Made by a program: the position numbers and the translations under genes
Notes under the pieces: generated by a model
Databases searched by the model: none
Told to the model about the DNA's origin: nothing
Seen by the model: only the letters and a program-made list of their open reading frames with translations
In this document: piece after piece, positions 1 through 9,212 of the stretch
Layout of the letters: every line of letters starts with the position of its first letter
How positions within the stretch are numbered: position 1 is the first letter of the stretch
Assembly (NCBI GenBank): GCA_964628685.1
Contig: CAZVNM010000002.1
Span: 310,001 to 374,000 of the forward strand
Direction of reading: 5' to 3'
From: CALMEC01 sp964628685
GTDB taxonomy: Bacteria; Actinomycetota; Thermoleophilia; Miltoncostaeales; Miltoncostaeaceae
Length of the DNA stretch: 64,000 bases

Positions 1-194
1 CGACCGAAGTGGGCATCCGGCGCATCGTCAACCGCACCTCGGGTGATTCGGGTGTCCCCGCGGTCGGGGGTGTCGAAGCTCCCCGTCGTCGCCCGCGTTC
101 GGAACGCCTCGAGCATACGGGCAGCCGGTCACCGTCCCGATCGCCCCGTCTCCCGACGTCCCATATGTTGCTCCTATCCCAGGGGATAACGGCT

Positions 195-3100
195 GTGAGT
201 GCGCACCCACACATCATCAGGTCGAAGATCCGGATCCCGGGCACGGCACCGGGCGCCATCGAACGGCCGCGGGTGATGGGGATCGTGGAGTCCGCGGTCC
301 ACGAGCATCCAATCGTGGTCGTCAGCGGGATGGCGGGCTGCGGGAAGACGACCGCCGTCGCCCAGTTCGCCGCCCGTGCCGCTCGGTGTGCGTGGCTGAC
401 GGTCGATGTCGCGGAGCGCTCGCCCAGTCGCTTCGTCGCATACCTCGCGGCCGCGGTCCACGAGATCGATCCCGATCTGGCGGATCGAATCGATGCGTTC
501 ATGGCGGACGGCCTCGCGCCGCTCGACTGCGCCGCCCTCCTGGCGGAACAGCTTCCGGAGGATGCGCTGCTCGTCATCGACGATGTCCACGCGGTCGAAT
601 CCCGCGGGTCGATGCTCGGGGTCCTCCTCATGCTGGCCGACGCGCTGAGGGATGGGGCTCGGTTGATCCTCGTCGCACGGCGTCTGCTCCATCTCGACCT
701 CTCCCGTCAACTCCTTGATGGCCGGGTTGCCCGGGTCACGGATCGTGACCTCGCCATGACCCAAGAGGAGGTCGCAGCGCTGCTCGCCGCACGGGACTCG
801 CCGGCCGACGCCGCGGACGTGGCCCGCACCTCCCAGGGGTGGGCCGCCGGCATCGTGTTCGAGACCGTCCGATCCGAGACATCGATGCACCGCGACCGCG
901 CCGATCCCTTCTTCAGCTACCTCGGATCAGAGGTGCTCGACGGAGTCCCGACGGAGCTTCGCCCGCTCGTGATCGCCAGCTCCGTGCTGGAGGTCGTGAC
1001 GCCGCACGGACTCGACGCCGCCGGTTCGGTCCTGGGCGGGCTGCGGGGTCGCTTCGACGAAATCGTCCGCATGACGTTACCGGGTGTCGCCGAGCCGGAT
1101 GGATTCCGGTATCACCCGAGGTTCCGGGAGTTCCTGCTCAAGCTGCTTCGGGAGGAGTTCGCGGATCAGGGCAACCGGGTGCGTGTGAGCTGTGCGAACA
1201 CACTGCTCGCCGACGGGTACGCGGAGGAGGCCGCGGACGTGCTGTTTGCCGCCGGTGCCATCGAGACCGCCGTGATGGCGGTGAAGGAGGCGGCCCGCAC
1301 CCTTCTGCGTCGCGGTGACTGGGACAAGCTCATCGACTGGTGCGCGCTGATCGGCGAGGAGCGACTCGCGACGGACACCACCCTGCGTGGGCTGCAGGTC
1401 CGCGCACTGATGATGAGTCGACGCCAGCAGGACGTTGCGCCCGTCGTCGAACGCATGCGCGCGACGGATGAATTCGACCGTCATCTGCGGGATGCTCCGG
1501 ACGTCGCCGCGTGGTCCGTCTGGGCCCTGCACGGTGCCGGGGATCTGCGCGATCTCATCCGGATCGCACCGGCGGCCGACAGGTCTCCACGCTGCAGGTC
1601 CGTGCGCTACATCCTCGAAACCCTCGGCGGGAGCGGACCACCGCCCGCGTGGGATGCGGATTCGTACGACCGCGTTCAGCCGCTTCACGTCGCTCTGCAG
1701 TCGGCCGAGTACTATCGCGGCCGCTTCGGGCAGGTGGAACGGCTGTGGGCGGCGGCCGCGACCCGCGGGCCCGTGACGGCGACACTCGCGCGGATCTACA
1801 TGGTGGCCACGCTGACGGCGCAGGGTCGGCTCGAACGAGCACGTCGGGAACTCGAGGAGGCGACACCACGGGTGCGCAGCTCGCGCTTCATCGAGTTCTG
1901 GCAGCAGGTCGACGGAGAGCTCTCGTTCGCGGAGGGCGACCATGAACGGGGGATCGAGCTGATCCGCACCGCCCGTGAGACGTCACGGACACACGGCTAT
2001 CGGCTGGCGGACCGTGCGGTGTTCCCGGCGATCGAGGGCAAGATGCTCGTCCTCTCCGGACGCCTGCCGGAGGCCGTCGAGGTGCTGGATGCAGCGGTCT
2101 GGTGGTGCGACCATCACGGCGTTCCGTGCGCCGGGGAGTGGGCCCGCGCGTGGCGGGCGGCCGCCTGGTTGGGCCTGGGCGACGATCCCGAACAGGCCGC
2201 CGCATCCACCGCTCAGGCGATCGCCGGGATGGAAGCCGCCGCCCGCCGGTTGGAGCTCGTCGCGGCGCTCGTGTTCTTGGCCGAGGCGCGCTGGCGGCTG
2301 GGCGACGACGACGAACACGACCGGCTGCTCGACAATGCACATCGCGTCGCGGTCGACCTCGGCTCCCTGACACCGCTGAGCACGGCGGTCAGCGTGTTCC
2401 CCGATGTCCTGGCGCGTCGTCTCGGCTCAGCGGATGAGCCGATGTCGCGACAGTGGCGGCGTGTTTCCCAAGTGATGCGACCTGCGGGCGTCACCGCGCT
2501 GGTCGAGTCGCCGCGACTGACGATCACCACGCTGGGCGCAGCGGGCCTGACCGGGCCCGACGGTCCCATCGCCGTCCCGGACAGGGCCGTCGAACTCGCC
2601 GCGCTCGTCACCGCGGCCGGACCCGGCGGAGTCGCTCGTACGGATGCCCTTGATCGGCTCGACGTCCACAGCAATGATCCGGCCGCGTACCTGCGACAGG
2701 TCGTTCGCCGGTTGCGACGTGCGCTTCCCCCGGATGTCGAGTTGCGATCGGACGAGGGCGTCCTGCGATGGGATCCCGCCGGCACGGTCGCCAGTGACGA
2801 CCTGGGCTTCTTGGCGCTCGTCGCACAGGCCAACCGGGAGGTCGGCGAGACCCGGTTCGACCTGCTGTCCACGGCCCTTGCGACCGGTGAACGCGGTGAG
2901 TTCCTGCCGTCCGCCGACTCGCCGTTCGCCACCGATCGCAGGGTTGACATCGCGCGTGCCCTGTCGGAGGTCCGACACGAGCTGGCCTTCCACCATCTCG
3001 CGGCCGGCCGCGACTCCGAGGCGCAGCGGATCGCCCGCACCGCCGTCGGCACGGATCCGTACGACGAGCAGGTGTGGCAGATCCTGCTGCGGGCGACCGC

Positions 3101-3227
3101 GGCCGCCGAAGGGCCGGTGGCGATACCCCCCGTGTACCACGAACTCGAGATTCGCCTCGCGGAGATCGGGATGGAACCGTCGCCGACCACACGAGCGCTG
3201 AGGGATCGTCTCCGCCGGGGCCCGTAG
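195..3227 (+). CDS. MalT-like STAND ATPase with C-terminal SARP-type (wHTH + BTAD) DNA-binding region
   Basis: Predicted cytoplasmic ATP-dependent transcription regulator of about 1010 residues. I chose the GTG at 195 because AGGGG lies 9 nt upstream; the frame is open further back, with an ATG at 165. A Walker A motif (GMAGCGKTT) sits near residues 46-54 and a Walker B-like LLVIDDVH near 125. A long helical, TPR-like region fills roughly 330-760, rich in paired Ala/Leu helices as in MalT/LuxR-family signal-sensing proteins. The C-terminus is not a LuxR helix-turn-helix. It looks like a winged-helix segment (about 775-875) followed by a bacterial transcriptional activator domain (about 880-1005). 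This reverses the usual SARP order, where DNA-binding and BTAD come first. The next gene starts 75 nt downstream behind a SARP-like direct repeat, so it is the obvious candidate target. The ligand is unknown. Confidence 0.8.
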   Translation: MSAHPHIIRSKIRIPGTAPGAIERPRVMGIVESAVHEHPIVVVSGMAGCGKTTAVAQFAARAARCAWLTVDVAERSPSRFVAYLAAAVHEIDPDLADRIDAFMADGLAPLDCAALLAEQLPEDALLVIDDVHAVESRGSMLGVLLMLADALRDGARLILVARRLLHLDLSRQLLDGRVARVTDRDLAMTQEEVAALLAARDSPADAADVARTSQGWAAGIVFETVRSETSMHRDRADPFFSYLGSEVLDGVPTELRPLVIASSVLEVVTPHGLDAAGSVLGGLRGRFDEIVRMTLPGVAEPDGFRYHPRFREFLLKLLREEFADQGNRVRVSCANTLLADGYAEEAADVLFAAGAIETAVMAVKEAARTLLRRGDWDKLIDWCALIGEERLATDTTLRGLQVRALMMSRRQQDVAPVVERMRATDEFDRHLRDAPDVAAWSVWALHGAGDLRDLIRIAPAADRSPRCRSVRYILETLGGSGPPPAWDADSYDRVQPLHVALQSAEYYRGRFGQVERLWAAAATRGPVTATLARIYMVATLTAQGRLERARRELEEATPRVRSSRFIEFWQQVDGELSFAEGDHERGIELIRTARETSRTHGYRLADRAVFPAIEGKMLVLSGRLPEAVEVLDAAVWWCDHHGVPCAGEWARAWRAAAWLGLGDDPEQAAASTAQAIAGMEAAARRLELVAALVFLAEARWRLGDDDEHDRLLDNAHRVAVDLGSLTPLSTAVSVFPDVLARRLGSADEPMSRQWRRVSQVMRPAGVTALVESPRLTITTLGAAGLTGPDGPIAVPDRAVELAALVTAAGPGGVARTDALDRLDVHSNDPAAYLRQVVRRLRRALPPDVELRSDEGVLRWDPAGTVASDDLGFLALVAQANREVGETRFDLLSTALATGERGEFLPSADSPFATDRRVDIARALSEVRHELAFHHLAAGRDSEAQRIARTAVGTDPYDEQVWQILLRATAAAEGPVAIPPVYHELEIRLAEIGMEPSPTTRALRDRLRRGP

Positions 3228-3231
3228 GGCA

Positions 3232-3264
3232 GTCACGCGTCTGTCACGCCCGTCGTCCTATCGT
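3232..3264 (+). promoter_or_regulatory. Putative SARP operator and promoter of the acetoacetate decarboxylase-family gene
   Basis: The heptamer GTCACGC occurs at 3232-3238 and again at 3243-3249, exactly 11 bp apart. After 9 nt comes TATCGT (3259-3264), a good -10 hexamer, and the downstream start codon is at 3303 with GGAG ahead of it. SARP regulators are known to bind 7-bp direct repeats spaced by 11 bp whose 3' copy lies about 8 bp from the -10. The adjacent upstream gene encodes a protein with a SARP-type module. Binding by that protein is inference. Confidence 0.55.
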
Positions 3265-3302
3265 GACAGTGACCCGCAACATCGCCTCCTGGAGACACCC
3301 CA

Positions 3303-4121
3303 ATGCCTGGACTTGAAGGACAGCTGCGCCCAGACCAGTTCGGATTCTCGATGCCGCCCGGCGACCCGCCGTTCGACAAGCCCCCGTACTACTACCGGGG
3401 CATCGAGATGATGGCGTTCGCGTACGAAACCGACGACGAGGCGGCGGCCGCCATCGTGCCGGAGGGCCTCACCATCGCGCACTCGCCGGCGATCGCACAG
3501 CTCATCTTCACCAACTTCCACTTCTCGACCCTCGGCGCGTACACGGAGGCGATCCTCGGTGTGAGCTGCCTGTGGGAGGGTGAGCCCGTCACCTACTGCA
3601 CGAACCTCCTCGTCACCAACGAGGTCGGCCTCATCGGCGGCCGTGAGCCCTACGGCTTCCCCAAGCTGTTCGGCGAGGTGGAGTGGGTGAAGGAGCACGA
3701 GATCATCTCTGCCTACGCCGAACGGCCCAAGGGCAAGCGCATCTGCACCGGCGTCATGCGCCCGCGGGACATCCTCGCGCCCGACGACATCGTCACCCCG
3801 CCGCTCGTGACGCTGAAGATCATTCCGAGTCCCGAGGAGGGGGCGCCGCCCGAGGTGTGCGAGCTCGTCCGCACGCCCCTCGACTTCCAGCTCATTGTCG
3901 GCACCGACGGTCGCGGCGAGGGGTTCAGCGGACCTGGCAACGTGACCTTCGACTCTCCATCGGCCGTCGACCCGTGGCACCGGATGCCGGTCCGTCGCAT
4001 GGTCGCCAGCAGCTGGGGCCGTTACAACTTCGTCCTGCCCTACGGCGAGGTGATCAAGCGCTACGAGGTCACCGAGACGGCCCAGCCCGTCGAATCGCCG
4101 CCCATCATCACCACCACGTGA
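3303..4121 (+). CDS. Acetoacetate decarboxylase family protein
   Basis: Predicted 272-residue cytoplasmic enzyme of the acetoacetate decarboxylase (ADC) superfamily. Members use a Schiff-base lysine to decarboxylate beta-keto acids or to run related aldol/dehydratase chemistry. The signature GREPYGFPK places the candidate Schiff-base lysine at residue 121, and the flanking acidic and aromatic residues and overall length fit the family. It has no signal peptide or membrane segment. The ATG at 3303 has GGAG 8 nt upstream. It is probably a single-gene unit: a strong stem-loop follows the stop, and a SARP-like operator precedes it. The substrate cannot be told from sequence; true acetoacetate decarboxylase is only one option in this family. 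Confidence 0.82.
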   Translation: MPGLEGQLRPDQFGFSMPPGDPPFDKPPYYYRGIEMMAFAYETDDEAAAAIVPEGLTIAHSPAIAQLIFTNFHFSTLGAYTEAILGVSCLWEGEPVTYCTNLLVTNEVGLIGGREPYGFPKLFGEVEWVKEHEIISAYAERPKGKRICTGVMRPRDILAPDDIVTPPLVTLKIIPSPEEGAPPEVCELVRTPLDFQLIVGTDGRGEGFSGPGNVTFDSPSAVDPWHRMPVRRMVASSWGRYNFVLPYGEVIKRYEVTETAQPVESPPIITTT

Positions 4122-4126
4122 GAGGC

Positions 4127-4169
4127 GACGCGGTTCGGAGCGTCGCCGAGGGGCGCTCCGAACCGCGTC
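4127..4169 (+). terminator. Stem-loop terminator after the ADC-family gene
   Basis: A perfect 16-bp inverted repeat pairs 4127-4142 with 4154-4169 across an 11-nt loop and is followed by TTT. It begins 5 nt after the ADC stop codon and ends about 28 nt before the next start codon, so it should separate the two transcription units. Confidence 0.8.
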
Positions 4170-4197
4170 TTTGTCAATCAGACGCGGAGGGAACCCA

Positions 4198-5835
4198 GTG
4201 TCCGAGATCATCGTCGAACGCAGCGTCATGGTCCCCATGCGCGACGGCGTGCAACTGGCGACAGACGTCTACCGTCCGCCGGGTGAGGGTCCCTTCCCTG
4301 TCCTCGTCGAGCGCACCCCGTACGATAAATCGTTCGCCTGGTTCAGCGCGGGCCTCATCATCAACCCGCTGAACGCCGTCGATCACGGATACGCGGTCGT
4401 CGTCCAGGACGTGCGCGGCCGCGCGGCGTCCGAGGGTGCGTGGGTGCCGTTCGTCCACGAGTCCGATGACGGCTACGACACCGTCGAATGGGCCGCGGCC
4501 CAGCCCTGGAGTGACGGCAACGTCGGCATCTTCGGGTCGAGCTATCTCGGCGTCACCTCGGTCCAGTGTCTCGTCGCGGCACCACCGCACCTGAAGGCGG
4601 CGGTCGCGTATCTGACGGGCGCGAACCAGCATGAGGGCTGGACCTACTCAGGGGGCGCATTCGAGCTCGGCTTCAACCTCTGGTGGACGAGCTTCCTGGC
4701 CTGGGACACCTGGGCTCGGGATGGCGCCGATCCGGATGTGCTGCCCAACCTCGCGTCCATCGCGACCGACTGGACCGCGGCGGCACGCCACGAGCCGCTG
4801 GCGGATCTGCCCGGCTTCGACCGCGCGGCCCCGTACTGGCGGGAGTGGTTCGCCCATCCCGACTACGACGAGTACTGGCGCCGGTCCGATGCGACACGGC
4901 GTGCGGCTGATGTCACGGCGCCGCTTCTCAATGTGGTCGGCTGGTACGATAACTTCCAGCGCAGCCAGATGGACTTCCAACGGGCCCTGCAGGAGCACTC
5001 ACCGGCCGCGGCGGACCATCGCCTGCTCATCGGTCCATGGGACCACGAGGCGTACCTCAGCGTCCGGATGACCGTCGCCGGCAGTCGCGAGTTCGGACCA
5101 GGGGCGCTCGGCGGGGTGAACATGATGACCCCACTCGTACTGTCGTGGTTCGACCACTGGCTGCGAGGCGGGGATCCACCCGGGCTTCCGCGGGTCCGCT
5201 ACTTCGTGATGGGGGACGATGAGTGGTCGGAAGCCGAAAGCTGGCCGCCGACCGCCACGGAGCAGCGCTGGCACCTGGGCGGACAGGGTGCGTCCATCGG
5301 CCGCGACGGTCACGGATCGCTCGCTGCGTCCCCCGCCGGTGACGACGCCGACGACACGTTGCACCACGATCCCGCGAATCCGGTTCCCACGATCGGTGGC
5401 CGCACCCTGTCGCCGGTGTTCGCACCCGGTGGAGTCCAGGACCAGACGCCCATCGAGACGCGCCACGACGTGCTCGTCTACTCGTCCAATCCCCTCGGTG
5501 AACCGATCACGATCGCGGGAGAGGTGCGAGCCGAACTCCACGTGACCGCGGATACGGACCTGGTGGACGTCGTCGCCCGGCTGGTGGACGTCGACCCGGA
5601 CGGCGGAACGACCAACATCGCCGAGGGCATCCACCGCACGCACCTCACCTCCGGAACCGCGGTGCGCGTGGACGTCGACCTCTGGGACGTCGCCCACACG
5701 TTCCGACCGGGACATCGGCTCCGTCTGCAGGTCGCCGGCAGCAACTTTCCGCGCCACGACCTCACACCGGAGGCCACCATCACGGTGCACCGCGGACGCA
5801 ACCATCCGTCAGCACTCATCGTGCCGGTGCGCTGA
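4198..5835 (+). CDS. CocE/NonD family hydrolase (S15-like alpha/beta hydrolase with jelly-roll tail)
   Basis: Predicted 545-residue serine hydrolase of the CocE/X-prolyl dipeptidyl peptidase (S15) group. I start it at the GTG at 4198, which has GGAGGGA about 6 nt upstream; an in-frame TTG at 4171 falls inside the terminator stem. The nucleophile elbow GSSYLG gives Ser115, and Asp251 (GWYDNF) and His283 (GPWDHE) complete a CocE-like triad. The N-terminal alpha/beta hydrolase carries a helical cap, and residues after about 320 form the beta jelly-roll typical of the family. Members cleave esters, amides or acyl groups. The substrate is unknown. No signal peptide is visible, so it is likely cytoplasmic. 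Confidence 0.85.
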   Translation: MSEIIVERSVMVPMRDGVQLATDVYRPPGEGPFPVLVERTPYDKSFAWFSAGLIINPLNAVDHGYAVVVQDVRGRAASEGAWVPFVHESDDGYDTVEWAAAQPWSDGNVGIFGSSYLGVTSVQCLVAAPPHLKAAVAYLTGANQHEGWTYSGGAFELGFNLWWTSFLAWDTWARDGADPDVLPNLASIATDWTAAARHEPLADLPGFDRAAPYWREWFAHPDYDEYWRRSDATRRAADVTAPLLNVVGWYDNFQRSQMDFQRALQEHSPAAADHRLLIGPWDHEAYLSVRMTVAGSREFGPGALGGVNMMTPLVLSWFDHWLRGGDPPGLPRVRYFVMGDDEWSEAESWPPTATEQRWHLGGQGASIGRDGHGSLAASPAGDDADDTLHHDPANPVPTIGGRTLSPVFAPGGVQDQTPIETRHDVLVYSSNPLGEPITIAGEVRAELHVTADTDLVDVVARLVDVDPDGGTTNIAEGIHRTHLTSGTAVRVDVDLWDVAHTFRPGHRLRLQVAGSNFPRHDLTPEATITVHRGRNHPSALIVPVR

Positions 5836-5859
5836 GCCGGGCTGAGGTCCCTGGCACGC

Positions 5860-8160
5860 TCACGCCGCCGCGCTCACCTCCTTCCGCACGCGCTTCGCCG
5901 CGCTCACCATGTTGCGGAGCGCCGCGCTCGCCTCCTCCGGCGTGCGGGTCTTCAGGCCGCAGTCCGGGTTCACCCACACACGTGACGCGTCCAGCACCGT
6001 CAGCGTCGCCCGCAGGTTGTCGGCGATCTCGTCGGTCGGCGGCACCCGCGGGCTGTGGATGTCATAGACCCCCGGGCCGATGCCCCTGTCGTACCCCTGC
6101 GTCCGGAACGTCTCCAGTAGCTCCAGGCCGGAGCGGGCGTTCTCGATTGAGATGACGTCGGCGTCCAGTCTGCCGATCGCCCCGAAGATATCGTCGACCT
6201 GTGAGTAACACATGTGCGTGTGGATCTGCGTCTCGGGACGCGCACCCGCGGCGGTGATGCGGAAGGCCTCCACCGCCCAGTCCAGGTACTCGTCCCAGTC
6301 CTCGCGCCGCAGCGGCAGCCCCTCACGCAGGGCGGCCTCGTCGATCTGGATCATGCAGATGCCGGCGGCGTCCAGATCGGCCACCTCGTCGCGCATCGCC
6401 CAGGCGATCTGCCGGCAGGTCACGGCCCGCGGCTGGTCGTCGCGCACGAACGACCAGTTGAGGATCGTCGCCGGGCCGGTCAGCATGCCCTTCACCGGAC
6501 GTTCGGTGAGCGACTGCGCGAACGTCGCCCAGCGCACGGTCATGGGATGCGGGCGGGCGACGTCGCCGAATAGGAGCGGCGGACGCACGTAGCGCGACCC
6601 GTAGCTCTGCACCCAGCCGTGTTCGGTGAACGCGAACCCGTCAAGACGCTCACCGAAGTACTGCACCATGTCGTTGCGCTCCGGCTCCCCGTGCACCAGC
6701 ACGTCGATGTCCAGGGACTCCTGCTGCGCGACCACGTCGCGGATCCGGTCCGCGATGAACGCCTCGTACTCATCGTCGGTGATCTCGCCGGCACTCAGCC
6801 GGCGGCGGGCGGCGCGCAGCGCGTCGGTCTGCGGGAACGATCCGATGGTCGTGGTCGGAAGGATCGGCAGGTCGAGACGCCGGCGCTGGAGCTCGCCGCG
6901 CGCGGCCGCGGGCAAGCCACGATCGGCGGCGTCAGGGGAGGCGCTGCCCAGACGCTGCGCGACGTGGACGCTGTGACGGCGCTCGGACATCGACGCCCGG
7001 TCGAGCAGCAGGTCGCGTTCGGCGAGCACCGCGGCGATCGCGTCCTCACCCGCGGTGAGGCCGGTGGCGAGCGTGCGGACCTCGTCCAGCTTCTGCACGG
7101 CGAACGCGAGCCAACCCCGCACCTCCGGATCGAGCCGGGACTCGAGCGTGACATCGAGGGGGACGTGCTGCAGCGAACATGACGTGCTGACGTGGATGCG
7201 GTCGGCGGACACGTATGCGCCGAGCCGCTGCAGGAGCTCCAAACTCGCGCGCAGGTCGTCCACCCAGACGTTGCGGCCGTCGACGACACCGGCCACGAGC
7301 ACCTTGTCGGCCGGGAAGCCCTTCGTCCCGATCCGCTCGAGCGTGGCGGCACCGCGCACCAGGTCGAGGCCGATGCCGTCGATCGGTAGACCGACCAGAT
7401 CGTCGTACACGTCGGCGACGTGATCGAAGTAGGTGTTGACGATGATGCGCGCGTCACCCTTCGTTCTGCCGATCGCCCGGTAGGCGCGCTTCAGCGCGCT
7501 GACGGTGGCGTCGTCGACACCGGTCACGAGGATCGGCTCGTCCATCTGGATCCACTCGGCGCCCGCGGCCGCCAGGTCACGGATCACGAACCCGTACACC
7601 GGCAGCAGGGCGTCCAGAAGCTCCAGCGGGTCGAACGCGTCGTCGCGCACCTTCGCCAGCCGCAGCCACGTGACCGGACCCAGCAGCACCACCTTGCCGG
7701 TCACGCCGGCGGTGCGCGCCTCGGCCAGCGCGTCGAGCGGTGCGGTCGACGCCGGGCGGAACGTGGACGACCGGTCGAGCTCGGGGACGATGTGGTGGTA
7801 GTTCGTGTCGAACCACTTGGTCATCTCCATCGCATGGGCGCCGTCGTCGCCGGGACGTCCCCGCGCCATCGCGAAGTACGTGTCCAGGTCGACCGTCTCG
7901 CCGTCCCACCCGAAGCGCTCCGGCACCGCACCCACCATCGCGGTCGTGTCGAGCACCCGGTCGTAGAGCGTGAAGTCGTTGACCGGGAGGATGTCCATGC
8001 CGGCGGTGCGTTGGGATGCGCGCGACGCCGCGCGGATCATCCCGCCGACTGCGGCAAGCTCGGATGCGGGGAGCGCACCCCGCCAGTGGTGTTCCAACGC
8101 GGCCTTCAGCTCACGGGACCGCCCGATGCGCGGATATCCGGGAATCGTCGCGAGCGCCAT
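5860..8160 (-). CDS. metE: 5-methyltetrahydropteroyltriglutamate-homocysteine methyltransferase (cobalamin-independent methionine synthase)
   Basis: This 766-residue enzyme transfers a methyl group from 5-methyltetrahydrofolate polyglutamate to homocysteine, making methionine without B12. The size matches MetE, with two related barrels. The C-terminal half carries the zinc/homocysteine site: a His and Cys in THMCYSQ near residue 645 and a Cys in NPDCGLKTR near 733. The N-terminus (TIPGYPRIG) is typical. The ATG at 8160 is preceded by AAGGTGG; the longer open frame upstream has no family similarity. It stands alone here, but metY, metX and metW lie about 29 kb away, and together they give the route from homoserine to methionine. 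No recognisable riboswitch precedes it. Confidence 0.96.
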   Translation of the reverse strand: MALATIPGYPRIGRSRELKAALEHHWRGALPASELAAVGGMIRAASRASQRTAGMDILPVNDFTLYDRVLDTTAMVGAVPERFGWDGETVDLDTYFAMARGRPGDDGAHAMEMTKWFDTNYHHIVPELDRSSTFRPASTAPLDALAEARTAGVTGKVVLLGPVTWLRLAKVRDDAFDPLELLDALLPVYGFVIRDLAAAGAEWIQMDEPILVTGVDDATVSALKRAYRAIGRTKGDARIIVNTYFDHVADVYDDLVGLPIDGIGLDLVRGAATLERIGTKGFPADKVLVAGVVDGRNVWVDDLRASLELLQRLGAYVSADRIHVSTSCSLQHVPLDVTLESRLDPEVRGWLAFAVQKLDEVRTLATGLTAGEDAIAAVLAERDLLLDRASMSERRHSVHVAQRLGSASPDAADRGLPAAARGELQRRRLDLPILPTTTIGSFPQTDALRAARRRLSAGEITDDEYEAFIADRIRDVVAQQESLDIDVLVHGEPERNDMVQYFGERLDGFAFTEHGWVQSYGSRYVRPPLLFGDVARPHPMTVRWATFAQSLTERPVKGMLTGPATILNWSFVRDDQPRAVTCRQIAWAMRDEVADLDAAGICMIQIDEAALREGLPLRREDWDEYLDWAVEAFRITAAGARPETQIHTHMCYSQVDDIFGAIGRLDADVISIENARSGLELLETFRTQGYDRGIGPGVYDIHSPRVPPTDEIADNLRATLTVLDASRVWVNPDCGLKTRTPEEASAALRNMVSAAKRVRKEVSAAA

Positions 8161-8413
8161 CGTCCTGCCACCTTCGTTCGGGGCCGCCGGGAGGAAGGCC
8201 GGGCCACCGTGCGGCGTCAACGGTCGGTGCACCGGTCGTGTCCTTGCCCGAATATAGTCACGAGTGATGGGAAAAATAGTCCTGACGTTGGGAGCCGCCC
8301 CTCCGGCCGGCACCCGCGTCGCAGGGCGGCCGTCGTCACGTCCTTGTGGAAAACGCCCGACCCGCGGTGGCGATGCGACGTCAGGGCGATCCCGGCGCGG
8401 AAGGGGGCCGACG
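8161..8413. other. Divergent intergenic region between metE and the AhpD-like gene
   Basis: This 253-bp spacer must hold both promoters. It contains an AT-rich patch at 8249-8279 (AATATAGT, then GAAAAATAGT), unusual in this DNA. An 8-bp inverted repeat, CCTGACGT at 8281-8288 with ACGTCAGG at 8378-8385, encloses further GC-rich hairpins. I could not fit a cobalamin, SAM or SAH riboswitch consensus on either strand. The AT-rich patch is the likely promoter zone; assignment to a strand is uncertain. Confidence 0.4.
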
Positions 8414-8863
8414 ATGACAACACGGGTGAAGGACACGAGGGCGATGACCGCGCTCTACGAACAGATGCTCGGCCTGGAGCAGTACCTGGCGTCGACCGAC
8501 CTCGAGCCGGGCCTGCAGCACCTGGTGAAGATGCGCGCGTCGCAGATCAACGGCTGCGCCCACTGCATGTCGATGCACATGCGCGACGGCGTCGGGAGCG
8601 GCGACCGCGTCGACCGGTACGCGGTCCTGCCCGCGTGGCGGGAGTGCGACTGGTTCACACCGCGCGAGCGGGCCGCCCTGGCCTGGACCGAGGCGCTCAC
8701 CCTGATCGCGACCACCGACGTCACCGACGCCCTCCACGCGGAGGTCCGTGCGGAGTTCGACGAGCGGCAGCTGGCGGACCTGACGCTCCTCATCATCGCG
8801 ATCAACGGATGGAACAGGATCGCGATCCCGTTCGAGACGCCGCCCGACCACTGGGAGGTCTGA
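8414..8863 (+). CDS. Carboxymuconolactone decarboxylase / AhpD-like protein
   Basis: Predicted 149-residue helical cytoplasmic protein of the CMD/AhpD superfamily. The AhpD-type redox motif is intact: Cys48 and Cys51 (CAHC) followed by His55, in the context KMRASQINGCAHCMSMH. In AhpD the cysteines act as a thiol peroxidase or alkylhydroperoxidase relay, which suggests an antioxidant role here rather than lactone decarboxylation. The ATG at 8414 has AAGGGGG 6 nt upstream. It is divergent from metE. The exact electron partner is not identifiable. Confidence 0.85.
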   Translation: MTTRVKDTRAMTALYEQMLGLEQYLASTDLEPGLQHLVKMRASQINGCAHCMSMHMRDGVGSGDRVDRYAVLPAWRECDWFTPRERAALAWTEALTLIATTDVTDALHAEVRAEFDERQLADLTLLIIAINGWNRIAIPFETPPDHWEV

Positions 8864-9212
8864 ACCGGCGCCGCCCCGCGTCCGGAGCGGACCCGGGAAC
8901 GGGAGCCCGTCACCGGCGTGAACGGCGACGGGGGTGCCGGCGGCCGGTGCGGGCCGGCGGCCTGACCGGCACCCGGGCGGTGCCGGCGGTTCGGTGCGGA
9001 CCGGTGCGTCCCACGGACCCACGCACGACCATGCCCTCGCGTTCGGGTCCCTATGGTTCGCCGCGTGCCAGAACCATCGACCGCTGGGGAACGGGAGCGG
9101 CGCCGTGCACAGCGTCGGCTCGGCGCCGTCGGCGTGGCGGGTGTGAGCGTCCTACGCCGGCTCAGGCGCCCGGCCGTCGGCGAGCTTCGCGACCTGTGAA
9201 CCCCGACGGGGA
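8864..9212. other. 349-bp spacer without a recognisable gene
   Basis: The spacer lies between the AhpD-like gene and the 3' end of the histidine kinase gene, which face each other. Open frames here show no coding character. GC-rich inverted segments just after 8863 could terminate transcription, but none is long or perfect. I see nothing else. Confidence 0.4.

Noticed and set aside
8161..8413. Possible cobalamin or SAM riboswitch before metE
   Set aside because: Checked both strands for the cobalamin core and SAM-I/IV or SAH blocks; none fits in order, unlike the clear case at 61670-61830.
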